From positions 1-53,757 of IMG/VR virus record IMGVR_UViG_3300025151_000046: 53,757 nucleotides of DNA. One strand, given 5' to 3'. The stretch is from a virus. The notes beneath the pieces were generated by a model, which saw only the letters and a list, made by a program, of their open reading frames with translations, did no database searches and was not told the origin of the DNA. Shown here in pieces: positions 30,001-35,635 of this stretch. The translations under genes and the position numbers were made by a program. The number at the start of each line of letters is the position of its first letter. Position 1 is the stretch's first letter.

Positions 30001-32559
30001 GATAATCTCACTGCTGGTGTAAACATACTACTTGGTGCTGATGGTACAATGGTAACTGCTAATGATATGGAAGGTTCGTTAGCATCTGTAGATGGAGGTA
30101 CAGCACAACAATTCTTCAAACAAGGTGGTAGGGCATTAACAGGAGATGCAAACTCTGACAATATGCTAAACCACTTTTGGCCTTGTGGTTCTCGTGGTGG
30201 GCCACTTGTCAGTAGACTTGACGGGTATGGGTATGTGTCTACTTCATGGGATTACCCAAGAGACTACACATTCGATGCACCTGTTTGGGTAGATGACGAT
30301 GATAACGGCTCTTACACAGTAAGTAGTGGTATTAGTAAATCCAACTATAGCAGTATATCTAATCCAACTCGTGTTAGACCATTTGGTTATAGATTTGGAT
30401 TGCGACAACCATACAACAAACCACAATGGTCTACTTACGGTTTAAGGGCACTAAGAGAAACTGCTATCACAGCAACTAACGCATCAGTGAGTTATCAACA
30501 CGGCCCACTTGTACAAAGAGAAACGCAGACTTGGACATATGCTGGTGGTTCAGCCGGTGTATCTAATCCTGCATATCCTAACACATATGTCGGTATAATG
30601 GAAAGACAAACTAACTTTAGTGGTATGTTAGGAGTAGACATTCCCGAAAGACAGGTACGTTATAGTGACGGTATGAGAGTTACACGACCATTCGGTTGTC
30701 CTGTACGCACACTAAGAAATGCTTCTACTGTGGTAAGAGAATGGTGGGGCGAAGGAAACGGTAAGGGTATCTACAACATTGACGATGCACTAAGATACTA
30801 CATTGTAGATTGGTGGGGCAATACTCGTGGTGAAGATGTACGCAGATTCCCTGTTCGTGGGTTTGGTATCAAACCTGCATGGGACAGTGCTGATGTTTAC
30901 GAATATGATAGGACTAATGATAGAACTCCTTACCAACGTCTGTACAATGACGGCTCACCAATTGTAAACGGTAAGGGTATCATAGACAATTCGGGTAACG
31001 TAAGTGTATCAAGTGGGTTTACTATTCCTAAGTACGGTGGTAGATTAAACAACAATAACAACAACAGTTCTACAACATTAGTTGACGTATTCTTACCAAC
31101 TAATGCACAGAGAGTTGGTGATAGTGGTAGAGGTTATGGTATAAGATACCCTACTGCATTCAATGAAGATTTACTAACAGACATAGATGAGCCTATCCAC
31201 ACAACAGGTGTAGTCTTGTCTCACCACACAGCAGAACCTAACATGAATGATGGCTACATTAGAGCGAGAGATGACGTACTGCAAAGTGATGAAGTACCTC
31301 GTGGTATAAGTGCTAGATTAGATATTGCTGAAGACGGACTATTGAAACCCGATGCTGTAGTAAGTGATAGAATAGAAACAGTCAGTGGTGACTCACCGCA
31401 TAAAGACGCTATCAGTAGAAGTAGTCCTCGTATTGGATTAGACACAGAAAACATTGAGGGTGTAGATGAGAACATGATAATCATTAATACCGAAGCACAC
31501 AGTCTCCACACTGACAGAAACGTGGGACAGCGTGTAATTCTACACGGCGGTATGCAGACAGGCTCTCAGACTCTAGGTGACTATGACCTCACTGCACTAA
31601 ACTTCGGTGGACAGCCGCAAGGTGGTGTAATTAGACTAAGCCATACCTCAAACTTCAATCCTCTTGGTGGTACATTCCTTGCTGAAACACGCAACTTCGT
31701 ATCTCCTATTGATGACAGTAATTGGGGTGGATTCACTGATGCTACATGTGACTACAACAATGACCCTACTATCACTATGGATTCTACAGCAAAGTTAGTT
31801 GTAGGTATGACAGTAACCGGTACAGGTATTCCAACAGGTGCCACTGTATCTTCGATTACCGATGCGACTACATTTGAGTTGTCAGCCTCAACTACCGGTG
31901 GTTCAGTAACTAACGGCACTCTGAGTTTCGGACCACCTGTAGGCATGGGAAGCAACCCCTATGCTACTAGCGTATTTACAACTGCCGGTAAGAGAGCCAA
32001 CATTACTGACAAGAAAATCACATACATGTTACGCCCTATTCGATTACTAGACAAGCAACACGCTGAAATGTTTAGGTCGAACTCTAACCTACACTCTTCT
32101 TCACCACAGTACGGTAGTAATTACTTCGGTGCTACAGCAGGTGGTAAGTATGGATTGTACCTTTACGAAGTAGAAAACGGAAGGGCGACAAGCGGAGGCA
32201 TATACATGCGAAGCACCAGCCCCGACTCCAACCCACCGTATGCCCCTGCATACCATATGGACATATCAGCAAGTGACACTGTACCAATTAGTAAGGGTCC
32301 AAAGATTAAGGGTACAGAGGTTACAACTTTCGATAAGACATTATTAGACAATGAGGTAACTCGTGTAATAATTAGCGAAAATTCATTACAGCATCATCGT
32401 GCAGATGCCCCTCGTAGAAGGTCACACGAAGAAGGAGATGTAAAAGAATTAAGGATGGATTATTCTGTTCAACCTAGATTCTCTCAGTCTCTCCATCAAA
32501 AGGGACATAAAGGCGATGTAACCTACAACAGTTCGGACCATAGTGGTGATGCGGCATGA
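15061..32559 (+). CDS. Giant tail/receptor-binding protein, 5832 residues
   Basis: One uninterrupted frame of 17.5 kb, about a third of the window, predicted at over 600 kDa. Residues about 8-225 form a LamG/concanavalin-A-like lectin domain (AYFFDGVSDSIIVPQG at the start; RPLYHVVAGLLKNKVFLSVN and VYIGGKGGEFRGAIEALHM near its end). Three copies of the shared adhesion module lie at about 1550-1618, 3177-3257 and 5560-5624. A second lectin-like stretch may begin near 4460 (GAFTLMFETKIKTDGYGVLA). The rest is Asn/Thr/Ser/His/Tyr-rich beta sequence with no transmembrane segment or clear enzyme motif. Its place after the distal tail gene suggests a tail-tip structure that contacts the host. The stop overlaps the next start (ATGA). 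Precise domains beyond those named are not recognised. Confidence 0.8.
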   Translation: MVAIGRSSHAYFFDGVSDSIIVPQGRFRKTGTGNAQGNNVSVKTLDGSDDRTNITGKNDTEFIIETFVIPDCGGVIAFREGQFSLEMGTVDTPGPAVFTLNTESIQGPSFIKLTTAFDTTTRWDGIVFPQQVSGGIHDTYNRYDSSLDEATNLNFNNRPLYHVVAGLLKNKVFLSVNGEIVASQSVPDSTVVARSTDHVYIGGKGGEFRGAIEALHMTSNFTEEMLLPHIPVKTPASSALFRFEEPIDIIEESYSFTAFTAASDGTTTTLTIPAADAQALIARLTGKAYDSSSPTTDFRATPYSMGNYKVTDYYTTPSTPSTIATAHTPYNLLINPGAVNRNSHKPNQSPPERVRLHSINGSTGVITVSSIHIDFVNGTNGLRGLLHSRTADVDNYFVVIGADLLIDNGTGKPYQPPHYGTQIFDKTGQMTIDESSFENHGFVYSSRMATTTSDPNNPFAVNWPSGLDALFQVGHSGRHLYSHITGHEYMRRFPKPTDMIIDQQIDGSADIVEMVYENSTQSIQEMFTMNGLIDFYNDAIEAPIARIKNSSTVASIVNNGLPASKKELIAIGGLGFDYAPFMLKGPVPEYGDINDTTRLYHLSPESKSRIALLHVPALKSSYDYAPYVEIHYNAIDLTGASMSISGPMLMVEKTVPAGNHIVTGSTTILDVITADLANTTLYSAGGIITLTNAIDGFGANLEDSHTLIGDNTGGQENDVELDYSTTPALYTPDDDVSAIPASPPKGISRSHNNAVHESVYHKLCIEARSPISQNTNTDADGIGNFTLKPLTEKSGTGVFDIGPTTSSSRLFEIYDIIDNVRITDEAGIYCKIFVQPSNKLRSNQLSLIRTAETDTVPNIASIMVLMSRCRIRDVKNVQDAENNMVITSVVGKGIADSFVNENVSVIGSGSPDSHIVKEIEPNSPVVTVNLGGPGQGAVNTKPTFDPSPLMRLPGSTRRNCVIQAVRVNTDTSDTHQSITVVPINNESPDVQSWGTICFPKVGRIYLEDGASAEYSSKVGAGFLFDDTNAVADRKYLDAAGVAYDTLHKWMQANNLYSYTNAGTYSVSFFISNDPDFDNSNLTQDGSTVNDRLFQTISDVTHDYQLGTQYASTRAMVEIPVFPKQFFDHTAEGIFPGPDNSMKLHIDATYTAHTWNPTPVGRRAKDIEAADKEVFSAYSYNVQNKNYVQSATITKVETVSNNIRIYVSHPHMFPDATLTARYGNMAPRVGYRRVFLGSGDWGIYDNNPTSDGYISIPDGYVSAGYDNGFTENFKTNATVGSKIHITSGINNQVLIPISGGAGLPSSDFEGRSNFYHDSANVQTQGGNLDYGLRQYVSAVEFKAGPLANPHAPRIEYGRAKATIVAARIDGRMHLTLDDASLFPDPPYSRDSNNAVEFNLGDYLYIVEIGLDTPEEVLYFGTLQGSPTSNEIVIERKFGSSITLDNVVGKSIYLKKAVLAWKSISDPSNIGANEADTAIFDSIWKSTVSVASGTTDAFCVSHTSSYLKLGANTIGLNIRKGDKIYSRTGNANYIGEVSAVIDNTYGPLTNFDIASCTVTNGIPTITGISSTSNIVVGMAVTGNGIPSNTHVLTVDSSTQITLDKNATGLGSSPSSETLSFEVEGAIIKLTGNNLVGTNPSVATIGVAIGDTTSEDFDAVLNRSWIYPYAQGGLRNGDTVWMNMTLNNPHAVEGLFCKSRGVLNEALVWNGFNGGRGALAGSPRDSIPLENFLIGNSCLETAQNFAQHINKTIELNYEAFGLDASQAPTIAYVDPYLSTDGHARVLLYDVAHDREFIAFHDIHMQVQSSASTPTVGYTRNIVYANGNTGNLDKILSGINGNAPHYLTTQIDVMNGFPSENRFIRRTQQSKFIESAYAHNVPSMTSKDLTQSTGGTETTYNLKNPSTSGNNSHRKGKGHGHFVHTGLYHEGTSDTHNIGDSVLPRVEPAVASVYWSVEKHKLSRKANGENLLLNKLREHRLSQNPATHSLRDTSTMFDTPDGTRVISAFLCLKGKRNTALDLTNHEESRLQHLKHWTEMDFVRRMVVDLGEIGVKEGVTDIEAAAREIVRVINQGGAPNGRTHARRPSQQYPGESERLDLTRIGVRADTLDENKDPSSAHINADFAATGSTHDPSPFWDGSVAFETHDRGSHMGYVRAHLGRVVEDINGNEGFSVVIHSTIPGASGRNFCVWLDNSKGQSNYQPQFLIGHGGRFRNFWAQPDETIGENMHPAPMPLNKHGRPFAPITTLREMVIQDSPDEQFTSNHDIGPRRDNTSNPIQRNLSAHIGGISQNTVNDESFESQSPSMTLVKGLRAGSQAVARINFGGLVASGVPGFSPIAGKHGFGRKGSTDFDKIYNEAIKSGDTDPTAITSYSTHVPSADVIEDNIGNSSLYGVRFTDHRGRGYGVRYIYRQLGKEFANELTTIPSTIDEEVCIYFDDSDVSQGGFTIGNHMLGWGDVTGRVDISNFESGEEEVSWRGNQWRGIPAPDVGIDCYIQWNGTEMTVTLESPFGTSDTGSISLEKHPDILGYLGFPRENGVIQLTDPFTSTTRKGSTGTVISYTSRTQNSLTGTHTFFGVIGPNGAVSHKLDNNNSAATLDDTGSYTFNDNEIHRLIITPRLNWTTLITDEIIAVATAHAINLQDPNIEEGVSFDCTQFYAADGRTLEEWGVSPDAIKIRAHNPQRSITPISTMFSATVHKDLGIEAPHLEYGEYEYIDKSTLNQWTINTAQSQHNPVSDANIDKNRKTGCGFLPRTILQVRSKSRGFHSNTPTPVIVDSYNDPINITNWKNNLIGVNYTSVHGDHILPKIDSGMIVFTKYHHTSKYFEVSNPQRLTHILIPAGQESTSEHSETKILSFGSTAKLWISKTAFAIATSYQGSNSMAYIEKLNGNTDFDEVYGGSDVNDDGILLTHGDKHFTGHRLYGSIESQPVVHFKGGRDSIDHSVPLYFGGGFSGVVLDINDGTQNDYTSFYTHPYSSGPTGTAGIQNANEISTSFAILDCNAMLAFFPGTPLLNQHRGSITPPAHNKNNILSPDLMNGTYSRAGRPAQLSARYTAGIVPQKAVPMVIRVPHQNAKYRDYVGEDEDGKYFTTYLIFGPGQSFPFTETTAANSDVEPHPGYVITTGNTWSKMPSGVNLPNEIKNSDGEYGPPSSTYQSRRNRFQYHTTINWSPAEGIPNIGDVTFTNNTGETDHTPGGTPGFGGDARILRVDSTSNIAVGMTINGTGIPTDSLVTQVIDSRTFKINQDTTDSNSGVTFTFTLGSTYGLTQRPEHGYHYGEHFFNPLSGKIVTNNEEDYKKAHPYQHCSIGYYGITMSADMTWHMDGGYHPGGNWLDQQMSFNPPMEKDNYRVVKETNNVMQPTAFRASGVLHSDWIAGDNLETADTYFRDTILVDATRCQNGEELATIIGQAINENPGKSALKALGGTFMPSMGTSMRQDRYGWIELGYVNYNHSESTLNEAGITNLGDNTAATTFNNGTGYILARSQSSHTQAQLEQIPASGWIRTDLGGRLPSDPTGTDAPTWGCYHSREVIQISSTWHVLFHLAPNRISGFPVMEDITTWDDKCESTTALSFPDLLGTGSLNPPTKVYVWSKSGVNTFVNNIGDNDNLLHKSSVHFNGLVDAIDRTRPIGAVGWAGERYSYLNSLKVGTSNVYAAGLGAWHPMLGFSPYGKASSVMNTFGHLPNISPLKYAPESTGPINGRSGADSVLTSAYSWNTGLASTDSLYTGYSFEDAEDSLYGNKPVNILNDGVDVVESLHSNQGVFGRAFLVISYEGELPLIAKRDRDGITATGDWLAVRSKLLQEVDVFTALKFAGTNQWSEDIHGADRFVAPANGGPNIEALIVDNIGPATDDYTYSSAFTFNSTISADSSLKNAEPCLHPTGDLFFDLDESPGSFFLHDNSEVERNRAVDFVDVADTEMTTRYGERSYWGTATNARKLMLNTPTKNFSVEHVVWKRMDGGNLSLPAPNARGLGAVPFITRVDNGNPLTMGEEIYGINRFSFETTNSAMFPIVQAQELSHPQLATQHPDELRNALMIPNEEIQFEEIMVTDDTGQTHIIEGGSPFGTIIRTYNTVSDRGAEGLAPSITNSGIEPNLKIRLPDPETIPGNIIIRPGFGALQAYQTETIGSGGMMRPISSAALKHLFTDETTGPRLGPSFSDHNWEHISQAASGEAFPDSTYKGWEIATGNAPLETSYELHDRTLYFHITKNGNTHSHRHPNYYSHANGVENNELTGVSYSGTTLTVNAAPSTSLYNETVGPGDSRKFLRLYNPTTGKGGVASFTGISGSTFIGCVGDADFQEIIKSDISSYKVVPSYYIPAGSTRFFAARRLRDHAEVSGNSPDTAHTLYFRGGGTEEVPKTLFRRPRLSPLAAPRMGHHFVNPTMAVLPGHWAHPAYQGLYNKHLAIRSATLNSEERALMQEQNLDDLKSDISTTLTNKLHGYDTIHRFGALNATPSGPSDIHGGAFTLMFETKIKTDGYGVLASEGQAGVVNSKGGHTVVLEAAANYTLDNHFPDPSEVGAYQIVIQPNVFKSQMLGFHANGPADDVPDGTVNELTSQQVALVIGIRESDSATGGLGLVLAEATMADVRGCEIFINEIMIDHDPDHMSQFTNIPPLMTYNPLGVQSTESPAFVKNSLPYQPQMFVKATPGYTTNIPWWSITHRYGPDHSEATSFRHLSHHRFDNYYEFIRAGAGSIGCQITLAGYPSTHPDIYHEILENVSLNPVCTVVSVAATTITVDDARGFPMVPYYGNKLEYTDASGIRRTHDYTERSGYDSTNMNKPKQFTITANTNFTSNLTAGTKLRLTRAYDFRPSGSIFTDSKSSMVTRILPQMLQGSRDTNSLHMADAFLCLWHPNLGRPHTFYSDSSRTWLSPTLDRAVDKKPLNSMPEHFETIHYHESTYYASMGPFGLQRKTPRPPHKYKNSSNTEITFTSKHSGSVMNVSTTTGLTGTPTIMVDGIVFTVASFTASPARITVNEGIPDNLTAGVNILLGADGTMVTANDMEGSLASVDGGTAQQFFKQGGRALTGDANSDNMLNHFWPCGSRGGPLVSRLDGYGYVSTSWDYPRDYTFDAPVWVDDDDNGSYTVSSGISKSNYSSISNPTRVRPFGYRFGLRQPYNKPQWSTYGLRALRETAITATNASVSYQHGPLVQRETQTWTYAGGSAGVSNPAYPNTYVGIMERQTNFSGMLGVDIPERQVRYSDGMRVTRPFGCPVRTLRNASTVVREWWGEGNGKGIYNIDDALRYYIVDWWGNTRGEDVRRFPVRGFGIKPAWDSADVYEYDRTNDRTPYQRLYNDGSPIVNGKGIIDNSGNVSVSSGFTIPKYGGRLNNNNNNSSTTLVDVFLPTNAQRVGDSGRGYGIRYPTAFNEDLLTDIDEPIHTTGVVLSHHTAEPNMNDGYIRARDDVLQSDEVPRGISARLDIAEDGLLKPDAVVSDRIETVSGDSPHKDAISRSSPRIGLDTENIEGVDENMIIINTEAHSLHTDRNVGQRVILHGGMQTGSQTLGDYDLTALNFGGQPQGGVIRLSHTSNFNPLGGTFLAETRNFVSPIDDSNWGGFTDATCDYNNDPTITMDSTAKLVVGMTVTGTGIPTGATVSSITDATTFELSASTTGGSVTNGTLSFGPPVGMGSNPYATSVFTTAGKRANITDKKITYMLRPIRLLDKQHAEMFRSNSNLHSSSPQYGSNYFGATAGGKYGLYLYEVENGRATSGGIYMRSTSPDSNPPYAPAYHMDISASDTVPISKGPKIKGTEVTTFDKTLLDNEVTRVIISENSLQHHRADAPRRRSHEEGDVKELRMDYSVQPRFSQSLHQKGHKGDVTYNSSDHSGDAA
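19708..19917 (+). repeat. Shared adhesion module, copy 2
   Basis: Encodes giant-protein residues about 1550-1618, with the core STSNIVVGMAVTGNGIPSNT. It is divergent from copies 1 and 4 at the DNA level but keeps the GM-x-V-x-G-x-G-I-P core. Confidence 0.75.
24589..24831 (+). repeat. Shared adhesion module, copy 3
   Basis: Encodes giant-protein residues about 3177-3257, with the core STSNIAVGMTINGTGIPTDS. A Gly/Thr/Pro-rich insertion (about 15 residues) sits before the core. Confidence 0.75.
31738..31932 (+). repeat. Shared adhesion module, copy 4
   Basis: Encodes giant-protein residues about 5560-5624, with STAKLVVGMTVTGTGIPTGA and ATTFELSAS. It is the copy most like the one in the neighbouring distal tail gene, which suggests recent exchange or gene conversion. 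Confidence 0.75.
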
Positions 32560-33062
32560 CGGTGTTTGATAATTCTTGGATTATATTGAAAAGAAATATT
32601 ATTCAAAGACTAAGTGATAGACTTCGCTACGGCCCGGTAAAATATTATCATGGAACTACTGCTAATTCTGCTCAGAATATTGCTCGTGAAGGATTTCAAC
32701 CAATTGAAAATAAAGTAGGTATTAGAGGTCAAGGTACTTATGTTTCTCAAAACCCTGCTGTGGCAGGTAGGTTTGCTACAGCCTTTGGAAGTAGACCTAC
32801 TGAACAACAAGGAATGATAGGTGTTAGAAGTAGAGTTCCTATGGATTCTTTTACTGTAACTCAAGGCGATGCAAACTTTGCTAATCAAGGTTTATTTTCA
32901 CAACCAATACCCCCTCAATATTTAGTTAATCTAAAACCAAAGCAGTATTCACAACAGAATGTACCAACTCAATATCAAGAGTCTGAATCTATGTTTGGTG
33001 GATATTCAGCAGGAGATTGGTCGCAACCGATAAATAATTCAAACTTTGGTGGTACAGTATGA
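32556..33062 (+). CDS. ADP-ribosyltransferase-like protein
   Basis: A 168-residue protein with the outline of the H-Y-E (diphtheria toxin/PARP-like) ADP-ribosyltransferase fold. YYHGTTANSAQNIAREGF at 30-47 places His32 in an H-G-T motif followed by the usual helix; GQGTYVSQNPAVAGRFA at 58-74 supplies the Tyr62 motif and following helix; PPQYLVNLKPKQY at 119-131 resembles the third strand, where the catalytic Glu would be Gln121. That Glu-to-Gln change makes activity uncertain. The start overlaps the giant-gene stop (ATGA) and its stop overlaps the lyase-like gene (ATGA), so all three are co-translated. It could modify host proteins after delivery with the virion, as T4 Alt does, or be a structural remnant. 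Confidence 0.55.
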   Translation: MTVFDNSWIILKRNIIQRLSDRLRYGPVKYYHGTTANSAQNIAREGFQPIENKVGIRGQGTYVSQNPAVAGRFATAFGSRPTEQQGMIGVRSRVPMDSFTVTQGDANFANQGLFSQPIPPQYLVNLKPKQYSQQNVPTQYQESESMFGGYSAGDWSQPINNSNFGGTV

Positions 33063-33889
33063 TTAGTGTAAAGGTGTATGAGGTAGGCCCAAGAGATGGA
33101 TTACAGTCGTTAGGATATACTGTAGATACGGAGACAAAGAAACAACTTATCCAATCTCTTTATGATGCAGGTATAGAGACAGTAGAAGAGACATCTTTTG
33201 TTCATCCTAAACTTGTACCTAACATGGCAGATGCAGAAGAAGTATTCACCGGCAAAGGTTCAGCACTTGTCCTTAACAAGCGTGGATATGAAAGAGCAAA
33301 GGCAGCAGGTGTAGAAAAATTCAACATTGTACTATCTCCTTGTGAAACCTTCAATATGAAAAACATGAATGCTAGACACGATGAATTAGTATTACGGTAC
33401 AGGACTTTCATGTTGGGTGTATCAAAAGAAAATGTAAGAGTGTATATCTCTATGGCTTTTGGTTCACCGTATAGTGGTCTTACATCTGACAATCAGATTA
33501 TCAAATGTATTCGTGATGCTAAGATGTTTGGTAACACAGTAGTATTCGCTGACACTGTAGGGTGTGCAGATAGACTACAGATTGGTACATGGGCTGACTA
33601 TGCCCACAAAGAAGGATTGAACGTAGCATTACATCTACACCATAAGGGAGATGAGAGTAACCCACTATCTATGATAAGAGCAGGTATATTCTCCGGTATT
33701 ACAGAGTTTGATACCAGCATAGGAGGATTAGGAGGCTGTCCCTTTGTAGAAGACAGTGGTGCTAACTTAGCCACTGAAACTCTTGTAAAACATCTAAAGG
33801 CATGGGGAGTGCATTGTGATGTTGATGAAGATAAACTCCAACAAGCATTAAAAATTACTCGTGAAATAAAAAGAGGGGCGACGGCGTGA
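33059..33889 (+). CDS. HMG-CoA lyase-like DRE-TIM metallolyase
   Basis: A 276-residue TIM-barrel enzyme. In known members, HMG-CoA lyase splits 3-hydroxy-3-methylglutaryl-CoA into acetoacetate and acetyl-CoA using a divalent metal. The diagnostic residues are present: VGPRDGLQ (Arg12, Asp13), Glu43 in VEETSFVHPK, Asp165, the metal-binding His192-x-His194, and GGLGGCPF with Cys227, followed nine residues later by Asn236, the same spacing as in human HMGCL (Cys266, Asn275). The enzyme is slightly shorter than usual (about 300) but looks complete. It is unexpected inside a tail operon, with ATGA/GTGA overlaps on both sides. Another acyl-CoA or aldol substrate of the same superfamily cannot be excluded. 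Confidence 0.8.
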   Translation: MISVKVYEVGPRDGLQSLGYTVDTETKKQLIQSLYDAGIETVEETSFVHPKLVPNMADAEEVFTGKGSALVLNKRGYERAKAAGVEKFNIVLSPCETFNMKNMNARHDELVLRYRTFMLGVSKENVRVYISMAFGSPYSGLTSDNQIIKCIRDAKMFGNTVVFADTVGCADRLQIGTWADYAHKEGLNVALHLHHKGDESNPLSMIRAGIFSGITEFDTSIGGLGGCPFVEDSGANLATETLVKHLKAWGVHCDVDEDKLQQALKITREIKRGATA

Positions 33890-35301
33890 CAGTAATCAAG
33901 AATACCGCAACGGGTCGTTACAGCACTGATGCTGACGAAATTATGACCCATGTAAGAAAGCCGGTATTCGTTGATAACGCTGTACACCATGCCCGATTAT
34001 CACTACAAAAGAGTAACAAGGCTAAGGTGATTATTGAGAAAAACAACACTCGTACATTGCAGGTTATGCCTCAGAGAGCATATCAACTTTTGGAAGGCGA
34101 ATCGTATGTACAACTTACTCATGTAAACAAACCGGGCCATTCTAGTCTCAATGCGCCATTCTTTAACGATGATGTTATTTCATCTACCAATACACCTATG
34201 TTATTGTATAACGCTGAATCAGGTAGTCAAAGATTACTACCTTCTACAATAGATACGTCATCTTATGGTGTCAAAGCGAATCTAAGAAACATGAAAGCCA
34301 AGACGCTAGATAGCATAGGGTTTACAGGTAATACAGTTAAGTTAGGACAGCCTATAGACGTAGGACTTCGTACCTCTGACTTGGCTGTAAGATTAGGCGA
34401 ATCAATAGATAGCGGTGCTACCAGCGTAAATATTTCAAGAGCAAAGAACGTCACGGCATCCTCAGCCCGTAAGCATAGCAAACGCTTCGTAGGTCAAGAC
34501 TTCAACAACATGAATCTAATGACAGCGTTGAGATTCCTTAGTAGGCATGACAGCAGAATGGTATTGCTAGATAGGTTTGGTAATCTATTGTATATACCAA
34601 TCACATTTAGTGAGTCCAACTTTGATGTTGATGGTAACTTTAGAACAGGTGCAAGAACAGAAAACCCTGTAGATAACATACCAAACAGAGTTACTGTACA
34701 AGGTTTACCTCTAGCACTTAATGACTTAGTAATAGTAACTGTAGATGATGTGGAAGGGCAAGTAGAAGAAGTAAGAGAAGATTCTGCACCAATAATGGAC
34801 AGTACAGTAAGAACTACTAACGCAGCACGAAGAGTCGCAAGACAGATGTTAAAATCACGTTCATTAATTCAAGGGTCTATAACAAGCGAAGGTCACCCCG
34901 GTATCATAGGACTAAGACCCGGTATGGTCATAAAATATAGTGGTGAAAATAAAGTTGTCACCGAGGTAAAACACATGCCAATCAGAAACATGAGTGACAT
35001 ATCTTTGCTAAACCTAGATACAGGTATAGAAGGTATTCTACAAGGTATATCTGAAGGTTCTACTGTGGGTGCTAACGAGACTAATCCTGCTACATATGTA
35101 CAGGTAGTAGAACAAAACTTGGCATTGTTCGGTAAGATAGAATTGCGTATCAGTACAAGTGTTACTTCTCGTGGTGTATTTAATACAGCATACCTTATCG
35201 GCGGTGTGAAGGGTACTCAAGATAGAGGTAAGATAGGGAAGGCCGATGGTCTACCTATTGGTGGTAGTAAGACAAGAAGGGGGCGATTATATTCCGGTTA
35301 G
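33886..35301 (+). CDS. Tail hub/baseplate-like protein
   Basis: A 471-residue protein with GTG start overlapping the lyase-like stop. The middle (NLMTALRFLSRHDSRMVLLD followed by RFGNLLYIP) and the following RVTVQGLPLALNDLVIVTVDD, together with a helical RRVARQMLKSR and PGIIGLRPGMVIKYSG, resemble tail hub proteins of the gp27/late-control-D type, in which a peptide-like helix bundle is followed by barrel domains. The C-terminus is Gly/Lys/Arg-rich and probably disordered. The hub role is inferred from these resemblances and from position after the giant tail gene. Confidence 0.5.
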   Translation: MTVIKNTATGRYSTDADEIMTHVRKPVFVDNAVHHARLSLQKSNKAKVIIEKNNTRTLQVMPQRAYQLLEGESYVQLTHVNKPGHSSLNAPFFNDDVISSTNTPMLLYNAESGSQRLLPSTIDTSSYGVKANLRNMKAKTLDSIGFTGNTVKLGQPIDVGLRTSDLAVRLGESIDSGATSVNISRAKNVTASSARKHSKRFVGQDFNNMNLMTALRFLSRHDSRMVLLDRFGNLLYIPITFSESNFDVDGNFRTGARTENPVDNIPNRVTVQGLPLALNDLVIVTVDDVEGQVEEVREDSAPIMDSTVRTTNAARRVARQMLKSRSLIQGSITSEGHPGIIGLRPGMVIKYSGENKVVTEVKHMPIRNMSDISLLNLDTGIEGILQGISEGSTVGANETNPATYVQVVEQNLALFGKIELRISTSVTSRGVFNTAYLIGGVKGTQDRGKIGKADGLPIGGSKTRRGRLYSG

Positions 35302-35635
35302 TGATTACATAAAGAGACTACTGCTTGAGACATTAGCAGATAACATCAACGAAGTCATCTTAGGTTTCGATGGTACACCTGCTACAAGTGATGACGGTTC
35401 AGCAGGTCGCCCTGCTATTACTCTAGTACCGTCTGTCACCATAGTAGATGAAACATCACTATTGGTCGAAGCAACACTACCATATACAGAATCCTTTACT
35501 GATAAAATAAGAGAGGTGTATGTACAGTTTCGTGACACTAATGAGTTTACACCTGTGGCAAGATACACTATCAGTCCAATTACTAAATCTAATACAAATG
35601 AATTACTTATTCAAATAGCAATAGAGGTGGCATAA
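35246..35635 (+). CDS. Small tail protein
   Basis: Up to 129 residues from ATG 35246, which overlaps the hub gene by 56 nt; TTG 35258 or GTG 35261 are possible later starts. The convincing part begins near DYIPVSDYIKRLLLETLADN and continues with beta strands ending in LLIQIAIEVA. No family is recognised. It lies between the hub and fibre genes and its stop overlaps the fibre start by one base, so a baseplate wedge or adaptor role is plausible. Confidence 0.55.
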   Translation: MVYLLVVVRQEGGDYIPVSDYIKRLLLETLADNINEVILGFDGTPATSDDGSAGRPAITLVPSVTIVDETSLLVEATLPYTESFTDKIREVYVQFRDTNEFTPVARYTISPITKSNTNELLIQIAIEVA

